Part shown: piece after piece, positions 8,734 through 17,022 of the stretch | How positions within the stretch are numbered: the stretch's first letter is position 1 | Layout: each line of letters begins with the position of its first letter | NCBI RefSeq assembly: GCF_013385145.1 | Contig: NZ_JABZEC010000005.1 | Coordinates: 62,001 to 126,000, forward strand | Direction of reading: 5' to 3' | Origin: Bombilactobacillus apium | GTDB lineage: Bacteria; Bacillota; Bacilli; Lactobacillales; Lactobacillaceae | Length of the DNA: 64,000 nt | The notes under the pieces: model-generated | The model's input: the letters and a program-made list of their open reading frames with translations, nothing else | Databases searched by the model: none | Told to the model about the DNA's origin: nothing | Program-made: the position numbers and the translations under genes

Positions 8734-9259
8734 AATTTTGTAAGAAAAGCTGATAGGCTAAACGCTGATCTTGCGGATTGTGGTCAAGATAAACAATTCC
8801 TCTTTTTTCAAAGCCCCACTTAGTAATTAGGTGCTGCATTCGCTGATTTTGGGCATGCGTATCAATTCTTAATTCTCGCTGCCCCTGCTGATAAGCTTGA
8901 CTAATTAAATTGCTAAAAAAGAAGTCTCCCAAATGTTGACCGTGATAGTGGGAATCGATGGTGATTCGATGAATGGTTGCGTAATTTCCCGTCGAGGGTA
9001 GCCATTGGCCTGCAAAAATTTGTTGGTAATTAGGATCGGGAGTGGTAGTTAGAGTGGCAGTCCCCAAAACCTTATGTGGCGTAGTTAAGACGTAGAGTTG
9101 TCCCTGTTGATAATCGCGGTCGGCGTCACTTTTTTGGGGGTAGCCGTCTTGCCACTGGGGAATTTGTTCTTGGGCAAGGACTCTTTGTCCTTCTTGGAAT
9201 AATTGGCCAATCCGATCTAAGTCTTGAACTTGGGCAGAACGTAAAAAAATTAGCTCCAT
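8732..9259 (-). CDS. GNAT-family N-acetyltransferase
   Basis: A 175-aa acetyl-CoA-dependent acetyltransferase of the GNAT fold. The N-terminal beta1-alpha1 region (SAQVQDLDRIGQLFQEG) and the acetyl-CoA-binding segment HYHGQHLGDFFFSNLI (motif A, about residues 103-118) are clear, as is the C-terminal beta strand with GIVYLDHN. The acceptor is unknown. The ATG has GGAGG upstream on the minus strand. A second copy with 59 codons deleted lies at 20470-20820, so this one is the functional gene. Confidence 0.85.
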   Translation of the reverse strand: MELIFLRSAQVQDLDRIGQLFQEGQRVLAQEQIPQWQDGYPQKSDADRDYQQGQLYVLTTPHKVLGTATLTTTPDPNYQQIFAGQWLPSTGNYATIHRITIDSHYHGQHLGDFFFSNLISQAYQQGQRELRIDTHAQNQRMQHLITKWGFEKRGIVYLDHNPQDQRLAYQLFLQN

Positions 9260-9488
9260 GAAGTTCCTCCTTGATTAAGAATTGCCTGTATTTTACGACT
9301 AGTCGCAGGGGGAAGCAAGTTAGCTTTGCCTTTAACCAAGGTAGATTTTTGATATTCAAATTATGAATAGTTAGCTATGAAATATAAGTATTATACATAT
9401 ATCAAGAAAAGTTATATTCTCAAAGTAGAAATTTAGGAAAGTTCCAAGAGAACGCAGATTGAAACTTTGTTTTCTGGAGGAGGGCGTA

Positions 9489-10475
9489 ATGGAATATAAA
9501 AGATTGGGCCATACTGGTCTGAAAGTTAGTCGTTTGATTTTAGGAACCATGAATTTTGGTGAATTGACCGATGAGAAGACTGCTTTTGCAATCATGGATC
9601 GGGCTTTAGAGGCCGGGATTAATACCTTTGATACAGCGGATGTTTATGGCGGTCCTCAAAGTCCAGACATGAAACAGGGCTTTGGAAAGTCTGAAGAAAT
9701 TGTCGGTCGTTGGCTACAGAAAACTGGCAATCGTCAACGAATCGTTTTAGCCACTAAGGGTTATCAACCCATGGGTTTAGGCGTTAACGACCGCGGACTT
9801 TCAGCTTATCATTTGCGTCAGGCTGTTGCCGCCAGTTTGCGGCGCTTACAAACGGATCATATTGATTTATATCAGATGCATCATATCGATTCGCAAACTT
9901 CTTGGGCCGAGATTTGGTCAACGATGACGCAATTACAACAATCCGGTCAAATTATTTATGTCGGAAGTAGTAATTTCGCCGGTTGGAATATCGCTACGGC
10001 CCAAAAAGAGGCTGAAGAACGCCATTTGTTGGGCTTGGCTTCTGAACAAAGTCTCTATAATTTAAGTAATCGGGCTTTAGAGTTAGAGGTGATTCCGGCT
10101 TTACGCTATTACCAAATTGGTTTAATTGTTTGGAGTCCGATTGGCATGGGACTTTTAGCGGGAAACTTTGATCAATCAAGTCATGGGCGGCGGCGAACCG
10201 CTGATTTGGAAGGGCAAATTCAAGTACATCAGCAACAATTAGCTGAGTATCAGGATCTTTGTCGGCAGATTGGGGAGGAACCTTCGGTGGTGGCCTTAGC
10301 TTGGCTTTTACAAAATCCGGTAGTTACTGCTCCAATTACTGGTCCGCGAACTGTGGAACAATTAGATAAGAGTTTACATGCTTTGGACGTCCAATTATCG
10401 CCGGACGTTCTCCAAAGATTAGATAAAATTTGGCCAGGACCGGGTGGCCCAGCTCCCCAAGCCTATGCTTGGTAA
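9489..10475 (+). CDS. Aldo/keto reductase
   Basis: A 328-aa NAD(P)H-dependent oxidoreductase of the AKR superfamily, close to the YhdN/AKR11-like group. The (alpha/beta)8 landmarks are present: the catalytic Asp and Tyr in DTADVYGG, Lys in LATKGYQP, His in YQMHHIDS, and the cofactor-binding TGPRTVEQL near the end. The ATG at 9489 is chosen because GGAGGAGGG lies 4 bases upstream and the protein then begins MEYKRLGHTGLKVS, as in the family. It lies just inside the left edge of the segment bounded by the two duplicated copies. The physiological substrate is unknown. Confidence 0.88.
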   Translation: MEYKRLGHTGLKVSRLILGTMNFGELTDEKTAFAIMDRALEAGINTFDTADVYGGPQSPDMKQGFGKSEEIVGRWLQKTGNRQRIVLATKGYQPMGLGVNDRGLSAYHLRQAVAASLRRLQTDHIDLYQMHHIDSQTSWAEIWSTMTQLQQSGQIIYVGSSNFAGWNIATAQKEAEERHLLGLASEQSLYNLSNRALELEVIPALRYYQIGLIVWSPIGMGLLAGNFDQSSHGRRRTADLEGQIQVHQQQLAEYQDLCRQIGEEPSVVALAWLLQNPVVTAPITGPRTVEQLDKSLHALDVQLSPDVLQRLDKIWPGPGGPAPQAYAW

Positions 10476-10680
10476 TTTAAAGAGGCTGTGAATAAGTCTC
10501 CATTTAACAACAGTTCGCAGAATAATTTTTCTTTCTGCAAGTTATTTTCTGTTAATACGATTGAATGAACCACAAGTTTTACTTGTGGGGGACAAAACAG
10601 CTTTAGTGTGAAAAACTTTCTTTCGGTACAATAGTTTTTGGCTATCAACCATAACTAAATCGAAAGGAATTTTTTTAGTC

Positions 10681-10779
10681 TTGAAACAGGATACTAACCG
10701 CTTAGCAAATACTAGATGGAATTGTAAGTGTCATCTAGTTTACAGGTCTAAGTCAAATCATATTGATGGCTATAAATGA
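10681..10779 (+). pseudogene. IS200/IS605-type TnpA remnant
   Basis: Thirty-two codons starting with TTG read LKQDTNRLANTRWNCK and continue as HLVYRSK, matching the N-terminus of the IS200 Y1 transposase (consensus MKQD..LSHSRWNCKYHIVFAPKYRRK). The remainder, including the HUH motif and catalytic Tyr, is missing. An AAAGGAA ribosome binding site is still present. The bases 10476-10680 upstream probably belong to the same or another degraded element (AGAGGCTGTGAATAAG is end-like), but I see no gene there. Confidence 0.6.
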
Positions 10780-10807
10780 GTCTTACAGAAATGTAGGGCT
10801 CATTTTT
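10777..10807 (+). terminator. Hairpin terminator after IS200 remnant
   Basis: TGAGTCTTACA and TGTAGGGCTCA pair (two G-U) around GAAA and are followed by TTTTT. It separates the IS200 remnant from the convergent transposase remnant. Confidence 0.6.
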
Positions 10808-10811
10808 GCTT

Positions 10812-11891
10812 TAAGCTTGAATTAGTTTAATTCGAATAAAGAGATGATCTAAACGATGAAAAATATAACAGGAGCGTTTTAGAACCTTGATTTTTCGAAT
10901 CACTCCTTCTAAAGGACCGTTGGAATAGCGATAACGACGGGCATTTTTGACTCCTTGTAAGTTATGTTTTAAGGTTAAGATGACTTGGTCTATCGGATTA
11001 TTGGGGACAATAGTTGGTTAAAAACTCGTGTACAGATCTAGGTTCTCCCATTTTAAGGGCTTCATGGATTGTCTGATAAGCCAGATAAACCTTTTGAAAT
11101 TCTGGATAACTAGTCCAAACTAGCGTGAGTAAATCGGGATCGGTGATATATTCGTTAAGATCCTTGCGAAACTTGGGTCATTGTCCAGCTAGTTTACTTT
11201 CAGCTTGGTGGAAAGTCCGCCATTGTGATTTGAGAATTTTATAAGTTCGCGCATGGTGGTTGTTAATCGTGTGCAGGATCTGGAGTCGGGCTTGATCCCA
11301 GAGCTCGACCAGCTAGTTGAACGATGTGAAAGCGATCAATGACAATTTGGACATTGAGAAAAATTCTCTGGATGAAGTGCTGATACTGGCAGTTAAGATC
11401 GAGAGAAACAAATTTGACTTTTTGGCGTTCACGTAAGGAATAGTGACCAATGAAATAATCTACAATATGCTTAGTGAGCCGGTCGGGCAAGAGGGCCGGC
11501 AGCTTATGAGTTTGGGCATCTAAACAAATAAAGGAAAAACCAGACTTTACGAAACGAAACTCATCAAAACAAAGTACTGGGGGTAATTGGTAAGATTCGA
11601 TCAGCGCCCGCTGACTCAAATATAAAATTCTTTGGACTGAAGAGGCTGAAATTCCGGTTAACCATTAATCGCTGTTAAACGAATCGTCGTTTCTCAAAAA
11701 CCATTCTTGACCAACTTAGTTAAGTGACAATGAGGACAGAGTTCAATAGGATAAGTTAAATGGGCCTGAATGGCCTGCACCCGCCATTTTTGAGGACTTC
11801 GGTAAAGAATCTGTTCGGTAATTTGATCAATGATAATATTTGGGTTTTTAATTTCGAAGAGAATTAAGATAAACTGACTGTTAAGGGACAT
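10812..11891 (-). pseudogene. ISL3-family transposase, inactivated
   Basis: Read on the minus strand, pieces of one ISL3-type transposase occur in order: an N-terminal zinc ribbon (CPHCHLTKLVKNGF), then FDEFRFVKSGFSFI and FVSLDLNCQY, then DRFHIVQLAGRAL of the DDE domain, and the C-terminal NGPLEGVIRKIK. In-frame stops (near 11694, 11663 and 11627) and frameshifts between the pieces make it non-functional. It marks the left flank of the AT-rich cluster that starts at 13172. Confidence 0.8.
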
Positions 11892-11964
11892 TATTGAAAG
11901 CTCGCTTTGATAGCATAGCAGATGGGGACGGTAATGTCCTCTTTGTGTGCCAAAAAACAAAAAA

Positions 11965-11993
11965 CTAGTATTGATTTGACTCATCAATACTAG
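11965..11993. repeat. Perfect 11-bp inverted repeat (hairpin)
   Basis: CTAGTATTGAT and ATCAATACTAG flank 7 bases, directly upstream of the ISL3 transposase remnant. It may be a terminator that shielded the transposase from outside transcription. Its U-run on either strand is poor. Confidence 0.45.
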
Positions 11994-12306
11994 AAAGTTT
12001 AGACCCGAAATTGTTTTAAGTTTCTTTTTAGTAGTTGAACTGGCTGCTTGTGGAACCTGCAGCCCCAAAGAAGCCAATTGCAGCTTCTTCAGAGACTGTT
12101 AAAAGGATTCACCCAAGCAAGTCGCGCAAATAGGGGCCCAGATATAAACGGCTAATTCTAATCAGTCAACCCAAATTCTCAAACAAGGAACACCGATCCG
12201 AATTTATTTTGGGGCGACAGTGGTTAATGGATTGCTGAATAATAATAAAACTGCACGGGCTCTAATCCTAGGCTCCATTATATGATTAAGATGCGACGTT
12301 ATAGTC

Positions 12307-12551
12307 ATGGCTTTTGTGGGGTTGTCCATAAAATTACCTTACCAAGTACAGCAAATCAATTATGGTTGGTTAAACGGGGATATTGATTATGCTATTAATG
12401 CTCCTTATTTGACCTCCCTTTTTCAAGATGAAAAAAGTCTGAACAGTATGGCGCACAAGTTAATATTGGGGTTATTACTAGCCCTCTAAGTACATTAAAG
12501 AACTTACAAGGAGATTATGAAGTTCGAATTGAATTAACACAGGAGGACTGA
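12307..12551 (+). pseudogene. Fragment of an unrecognised gene with a frameshift
   Basis: Two overlapping frames join into one plausible protein end: the first reads YGWLNGDIDYAINAPYLTS, the second EQYGAQVNIGVITSPLSTL and ends IELTQED. The switch is around 12430. I cannot name the family. Codon use resembles neither the AT-rich clusters nor noise, so it is noted as a probable decayed gene. The region 12078-12306 before it shows nothing I can support. Confidence 0.35.
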
Positions 12552-12553
12552 AA

Positions 12554-12715
12554 ATGTTCCAACGTCATCGGAGTTGCTGGGAGATAATTTTGATCGCCGT
12601 TGTGTTGCTTTTTGTAGAAGTAAGTCTTGGTTTAATGGATTCCAGCACTAATTCACCAGTCCATTCGGCACAATATCAGACAATTAGGAGAAAGAAAAGC
12701 ATGTCTCGATCATAA
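12554..12715 (+). CDS. Possible small membrane protein, 53 aa
   Basis: A 53-codon frame begins with ATG 7 bases after AGGAGGA and encodes one clear membrane helix (about residues 10-27, IILIAVVLLFVEVSLGL) and a basic tail RRKKSMSRS. It begins 3 bases after the stop of the decayed frame upstream, so it may be the last gene of a lost operon. No family is recognised. Small size and a broken neighbourhood keep confidence low. Confidence 0.4.
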   Translation: MFQRHRSCWEIILIAVVLLFVEVSLGLMDSSTNSPVHSAQYQTIRRKKSMSRS

Positions 12716-12879
12716 AAAAGTAAGAAAAATTATAGGTAATTATTAAGGGGTGGCCCTTGCCGTCTATTTGAACTGAATACCTATAGTTGGAATCGTTCGA
12801 TGAAAGAAATTTTATTTTGCTCTTAGCCGAAACTAAGTCGTCTGCAATCCAAAGAATACCGGCAACAAGCCACCCGGAA

Positions 12880-13062
12880 AGGTGCCTAATATTTTTCCTA
12901 AGTATCTTTTAAAGGGGATATTTTTTTATTTAATTTATATATTTTTTCTGGTGATATGTCTAAGGCATATACTTTGTTATATTGGGATAAGAGTAATGCT
13001 GCACTGAGACCGACATAGCCGATACCTACTACTGTTATTTTTACTTTTTTATTTTACTGCAT
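12880..13062 (-). pseudogene. UDP-glucose 6-dehydrogenase, N-terminal remnant
   Basis: On the minus strand the frame reads KVKITVVGIGYVGLS, then YALDISPEKIYKLNKKISPL: the Rossmann GxGYVGL motif and the following DI.PEKV segment typical of UDP-glucose/UDP-mannuronate dehydrogenases. Stops occur near the start (TAA three codons in) and after about 45 residues, and the rest of the gene is gone. It suggests that a surface-polysaccharide locus once stood here. From 12716 to 12880 no gene can be supported. Confidence 0.7.
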
Positions 13063-13171
13063 TATTTTAATACTATTAAAATTTTACCACAGTATTTCAT
13101 TTACACAAGATTGAATATATGATAATTTGATAATAACCAATTTATTTTCAAGAAAGGAACTAAGAATAAAA

Positions 13172-14980
13172 ATGGAATGTGAGATAAAGGAATATAGCGA
13201 TTTAAATGAGTATTTTACTTCTTTTTTTAAAAATAATAATAATATTAGTGAAATACCTTTTTTTGTAGATGGAAGGCCTGACCTGAATAAAAAAATTTAT
13301 GATTTGAGTCGCAACAATATCAAGATTCAAGATATATTTAAAAGTGATTATGGAATTATCATTTCAAATGATGTATTGCCTTATGAAAAATCATCCCTTT
13401 TTTGTAATAAGTGGATCACCGTAAAAAAATTATTGAATTTGAACTTTACAAGTAAAACTGTTGTTGTAATAGGGTTATATAAAGATTTCACTCAAAAGAA
13501 AGTATTGGCTATGATTAACTATTGCTATAGTCATAATACAGAAGTATATTTTTTGGTAGGAAGAGATTTAAGTTCATTAACTTGGCTAATTGGTAAACAA
13601 TTTTTAAAAGATTATTTTTCATGGAATAAAGAGGGTATGTTCTCATTATTAAATCTTTCTGGGTTTTCTAATAATGAACGAGAATTTTTTGATAATAAAG
13701 ACTTGGCAAGTAAGAACGTTAGAAAAATCCTTGAGGGTAATGAATGGAAACAATTAGTATTTCATGGTCATGGCAAAGAAGATCATTTGAATTTGGATGA
13801 TTATACCTTAACGGGCATGAACGATAGTGTAGATGCACAAATACCATTTGCACCATCAATTGGACATGAAGGACAGGCTTTTTTTAAAGATGAGAGTAAG
13901 GCAGTGCTTATTGATAAAATCAAAGTAAAACAATTATTTTTTCTTTCTTGTAATAACTTTCCATTTTATGATTCACGTTTATATGATTCAAAATTCAATA
14001 TTGTGTTGGATGCAATAGATGGATGGGCGGAAAGTATTATTGCATCAATTGCGGTACAATCTGCTGATTCACCTGAATTAAGTATGATAATTAAACATTC
14101 TGATGATTATAATATAGGGTTTGAATTAAATAAATGTCTAAGTGATATTCAGGCAATGATATCAATTATTACCATTGGATTACCAAAAGTAAATGTTGAA
14201 ATTACTAATAGTATAAATAATAACCATAGATTAACGTCTATAACATGTAATATTCTATCGAGAATATCAAATTATACTAGCTCGATGATGCTAAATGATG
14301 ATCATCCAATTAAAAGAATGGCCAAAAAAATTTTTTCTGATTATGCTCCCTTAACTAAAAGGGGACGTAACGGTACTACATTAAAAGACATGGTTAAATT
14401 TGAAAATGAACTGATTAATAGAGTGAATCCGTTTTCTAAAAGAATGGCGCAAATTATGTTTTTAAATCAAAATGATAATTTACATGATTTTGATGGGTTT
14501 AATACCTATAGATCCACTATAGACCCAAAGAGTATCTATGAGGAAAAATGTTTTTCATGTGATGGGCTAGCGACACATTGTCTATATGTTCCTGAAATCT
14601 CATCATTTTTTAAAATTAGAGCTAGTTATTGTTATAGGTGTGGCGATAAATCCGCTGCTATGATTAATATGCCGACAATAAAATTTACTTGTGATGAATA
14701 TAACAAAAAAGATTTGACAATTCACTATAAAATTGAATTTATTTCAGAGCAAAAAGGTGATGTATATTTTGGAATTCAATTACCAAGTTATATTGAACAA
14801 TCAGTGGTGACAAAATTACAAATACAGCGGTTAAAATTTAAAGAAAGTAATATTGTTAAGGTAGTAGAAGGAGATATTAAATTTAAGGAGAATACGATAC
14901 TTCAAAGTTATTATTTAAAACTTTTTGCAGTGCAAAATGGTGGGATAGCAGTAGATAGATGCTTTTTTAATTTAATTTAG
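13172..14980 (+). CDS. CHAT/caspase-like protein with C-terminal zinc ribbon
   Basis: A 602-aa protein without membrane segments. The middle part looks like a CHAT (caspase HetF-associated with TPRs) peptidase core: a hydrophobic strand ending in the His motif LVFHGHG (His198/His200) and, 60 residues on, another strand ending in LFFLSCNN (Cys260), the expected His-Cys dyad. The C-terminal third has two CxxC pairs (Cys460/463, Cys487/490), a probable zinc ribbon. The remaining parts are unrecognised. ATG 13172 is preferred (AAAGGAAC upstream, 12-base spacing); TTG at 13127 is an in-frame alternative. It heads a four-gene cluster and its composition is far more AT-rich than the core genes around. 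The protease call is motif-based inference. Confidence 0.55.
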   Translation: MECEIKEYSDLNEYFTSFFKNNNNISEIPFFVDGRPDLNKKIYDLSRNNIKIQDIFKSDYGIIISNDVLPYEKSSLFCNKWITVKKLLNLNFTSKTVVVIGLYKDFTQKKVLAMINYCYSHNTEVYFLVGRDLSSLTWLIGKQFLKDYFSWNKEGMFSLLNLSGFSNNEREFFDNKDLASKNVRKILEGNEWKQLVFHGHGKEDHLNLDDYTLTGMNDSVDAQIPFAPSIGHEGQAFFKDESKAVLIDKIKVKQLFFLSCNNFPFYDSRLYDSKFNIVLDAIDGWAESIIASIAVQSADSPELSMIIKHSDDYNIGFELNKCLSDIQAMISIITIGLPKVNVEITNSINNNHRLTSITCNILSRISNYTSSMMLNDDHPIKRMAKKIFSDYAPLTKRGRNGTTLKDMVKFENELINRVNPFSKRMAQIMFLNQNDNLHDFDGFNTYRSTIDPKSIYEEKCFSCDGLATHCLYVPEISSFFKIRASYCYRCGDKSAAMINMPTIKFTCDEYNKKDLTIHYKIEFISEQKGDVYFGIQLPSYIEQSVVTKLQIQRLKFKESNIVKVVEGDIKFKENTILQSYYLKLFAVQNGGIAVDRCFFNLI

Positions 14981-14992
14981 TAGGAATTTATT

Positions 14993-16090
14993 ATGAAAAA
15001 AATATTGACAGTAACTACAAATTTTGGTTTAGGACCCGTATCAAAATTATACTCTATAATTAAAAAATTGGAAGAAACTATACCAAATGTATCGATAACC
15101 TTTTGTGGATCCAATGAAGCAATAAGTTTTTTAAAGCAAAGTTTGGATATTAATATCGCTTATATTGATGAGGATACCGACGCTATATCTCAAGAAAGTT
15201 TTCTGAGTATTGCCAGAGAGTATGATTTTATTTTAAATGTTATGAACTTTCATGTGCAAGACATATCTATGAATAATATTCGATCAAAGGAAATATTTGT
15301 AGATAGTTTGAATTGGTTATGGCCGGATTCGATAGCTGGTATAGATGAATGCTTGGTTTATTTTATGCAAAGAGCTTTTCCATCATTTGGTATTGGTTTT
15401 AAAACTAAAAATATGGTAGAGATCGATCCAATAGTTAATGTATCGAATTTGAAAATAAAAAACAATGAAAGAATAAAGGAAATATTGATAAATGTTGCAG
15501 GTGTGTATGTTCCGAATAAGGAAGATAAATTTAGCTTTTTTTATTTAGAACAGTACTTAAAAATTTTATTTAAATTAAAACTTATGGAAAAATATAAAAT
15601 AGTGGTAGCCTGTAATAAACGACAAAAAAAAGTGTTTGAAAATAAATTATATACAAAAAATGTTGTTTTTAAAATATTTACGCATGATTTATTTTTGAAA
15701 GAATCTCAGATTGCTTATAAGGTGTTTAGCACGTCAGGCTTAACTTTTTACCTTGAATCACGACGGTTGGGTTTGAATGTACATTACTTGTTGCCATCTA
15801 ATTATTCGCAAGCATTATTACTTGAAAAATATAAAGAATTTGGAAGAACAGATCTGTCCATTTCATCATTTGGAGATGAGTACAATATTCCTAATTCCTT
15901 GGAAGAAGATTATGGTGTTGAATTAACAAGAAAAATTGTGAAAGATATATTTGATAAATATAATGATAAAGTATGTCATGAAATTAAATTAATTACGGCT
16001 GATTGTATGCCCGACAGTATATTAAATACAGAAACTGTAGCTAAAAATGGAGCTAAACAAGTAGCTGATTTTATAAAGGAAATATTATAA
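14993..16090 (+). CDS. Possible GT-B-type glycosyltransferase
   Basis: A 365-aa soluble protein. The N-terminus MKKILTVTTNFGLGPVSKL resembles the first Rossmann strand and loop of GT-B glycosyltransferases, followed by a second strand/turn ITFCGSNEAISFL. A middle stretch (VDSLNWLWPD) recalls cytosylglucuronate-synthase-like proteins, but this is a weak impression. The C-terminal half has a second Rossmann-like pattern (YKIVVACNKRQ, FSTSGLTFYLESRRLG). It begins 12 bases after the CHAT-like gene with AGGA upstream and ends 3 bases before the next gene, so it is in the same operon. No nucleotide-sugar site can be proven from sequence alone. Confidence 0.4.
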   Translation: MKKILTVTTNFGLGPVSKLYSIIKKLEETIPNVSITFCGSNEAISFLKQSLDINIAYIDEDTDAISQESFLSIAREYDFILNVMNFHVQDISMNNIRSKEIFVDSLNWLWPDSIAGIDECLVYFMQRAFPSFGIGFKTKNMVEIDPIVNVSNLKIKNNERIKEILINVAGVYVPNKEDKFSFFYLEQYLKILFKLKLMEKYKIVVACNKRQKKVFENKLYTKNVVFKIFTHDLFLKESQIAYKVFSTSGLTFYLESRRLGLNVHYLLPSNYSQALLLEKYKEFGRTDLSISSFGDEYNIPNSLEEDYGVELTRKIVKDIFDKYNDKVCHEIKLITADCMPDSILNTETVAKNGAKQVADFIKEIL

Positions 16091-16093
16091 ATA

Positions 16094-17020
16094 ATGGATG
16101 AAGCAAGTAACAAAAACGAATTTAAACTTAAATTGGTTAAAAAAATGTACAAGAAGGATTTAGAAACTATTGTTAATATTAATAACATAAGATGCCCTGT
16201 ATATAATAAAAGTGAAATGATTGCTTTTAATTCTTTGGATTTAGAACAAATAGAACGGGACAAGAGTCTAGTTGTTGGTGGCGCTTGTATTGATAGATGT
16301 CAGGGCAAGATAGAAAATTTGGGAATAAATTTTTATTATGATATATTAATGCCAATAAATTTTGCATTAGAGTATCCACTGCCAATTGGTATCTATGTTG
16401 ACACACCCATTGAAGTTGAATTTAGGTCACCAGCTAATTCAGAAATATGGTTAAAGTTTATTGATCAGGTCGAATTTTTTCTTAATAATTTAAGTAAAAA
16501 AATCAAAAAAACGATTAGAGTTATTCGTCGAGATAAAGGGGTAAATATACTTGACAATATTTTAAGCAATCTAGAATTAAATGATGTAGAACTAAAAGGG
16601 TTATATGATTTAGTTCCCTCAAAGAAGAATCTTTTTACTAAAGAATTATTACTCAACTTTAAAAGATCAATATGTTCTTATTTTCCTATCTATTTATCTG
16701 ATTATTTTGATAAAAATATAGTATATACAGTAGTTGTGGAAGAACTTAGTCAAATTAAGGCTGTAAACAAGGCTAAAAGTATTGCCCCCAATATATTTTT
16801 TGAAGATTACTTGGATATGCCATCTATTACCTGTAAGAATAGAATGCATAGGAGTCCAACCGGTAAAGTAGGAATCTTTGATAATTTGAACTCTATTAAT
16901 GGAAGCACCAATTTTGATTTATTTATAAATAAAATAAATATGCAACAAGTATTTGAAATATTTAAAACAAATAATTTTTTTGAAATATGTAAAATTTTAA
17001 ATACGATGTGGGAGGAGTAG
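16094..17020 (+). CDS. Unrecognised protein, 308 aa
   Basis: I do not recognise this soluble protein. It has an N-terminal basic helix, a stretch IRCPVYNKSEM, a possible strand-rich centre (LPIGIYVDTPIEVEFRSP), and near the C-terminus an unusual conserved-looking segment KNRMHRSPTGKVGIFDN (about residues 250-266), a glycine/lysine loop that could bind a nucleotide or phosphate. No HIGH motif or Walker motif is present. It starts 3 bases after the preceding gene and ends just before the MFS gene, sharing their AT-rich composition, so it is part of the same operon. Confidence 0.55.
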   Translation: MDEASNKNEFKLKLVKKMYKKDLETIVNINNIRCPVYNKSEMIAFNSLDLEQIERDKSLVVGGACIDRCQGKIENLGINFYYDILMPINFALEYPLPIGIYVDTPIEVEFRSPANSEIWLKFIDQVEFFLNNLSKKIKKTIRVIRRDKGVNILDNILSNLELNDVELKGLYDLVPSKKNLFTKELLLNFKRSICSYFPIYLSDYFDKNIVYTVVVEELSQIKAVNKAKSIAPNIFFEDYLDMPSITCKNRMHRSPTGKVGIFDNLNSINGSTNFDLFINKINMQQVFEIFKTNNFFEICKILNTMWEE

Positions 17021-17022
17021 AA

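Larger units (their letters stand above)
8613..9412. repeat. Segmental duplication, complete copy
   Basis: This stretch recurs at 20350-20970. It comprises the last codons of the ABC-operon protein, the terminator, the whole acetyltransferase gene and its upstream leader down to the TAAGTATTATACATAT segment. Identity is high but not perfect by eye. The copy here is the intact one; the other carries an internal deletion. Confidence 0.85.

Noticed and set aside
12780-12900. IS30-like helix-turn-helix in the translation near 12797-12890
   Set aside because: Only a loose pattern (ER...SAIQRIPATS) without further conserved parts; too weak to annotate.
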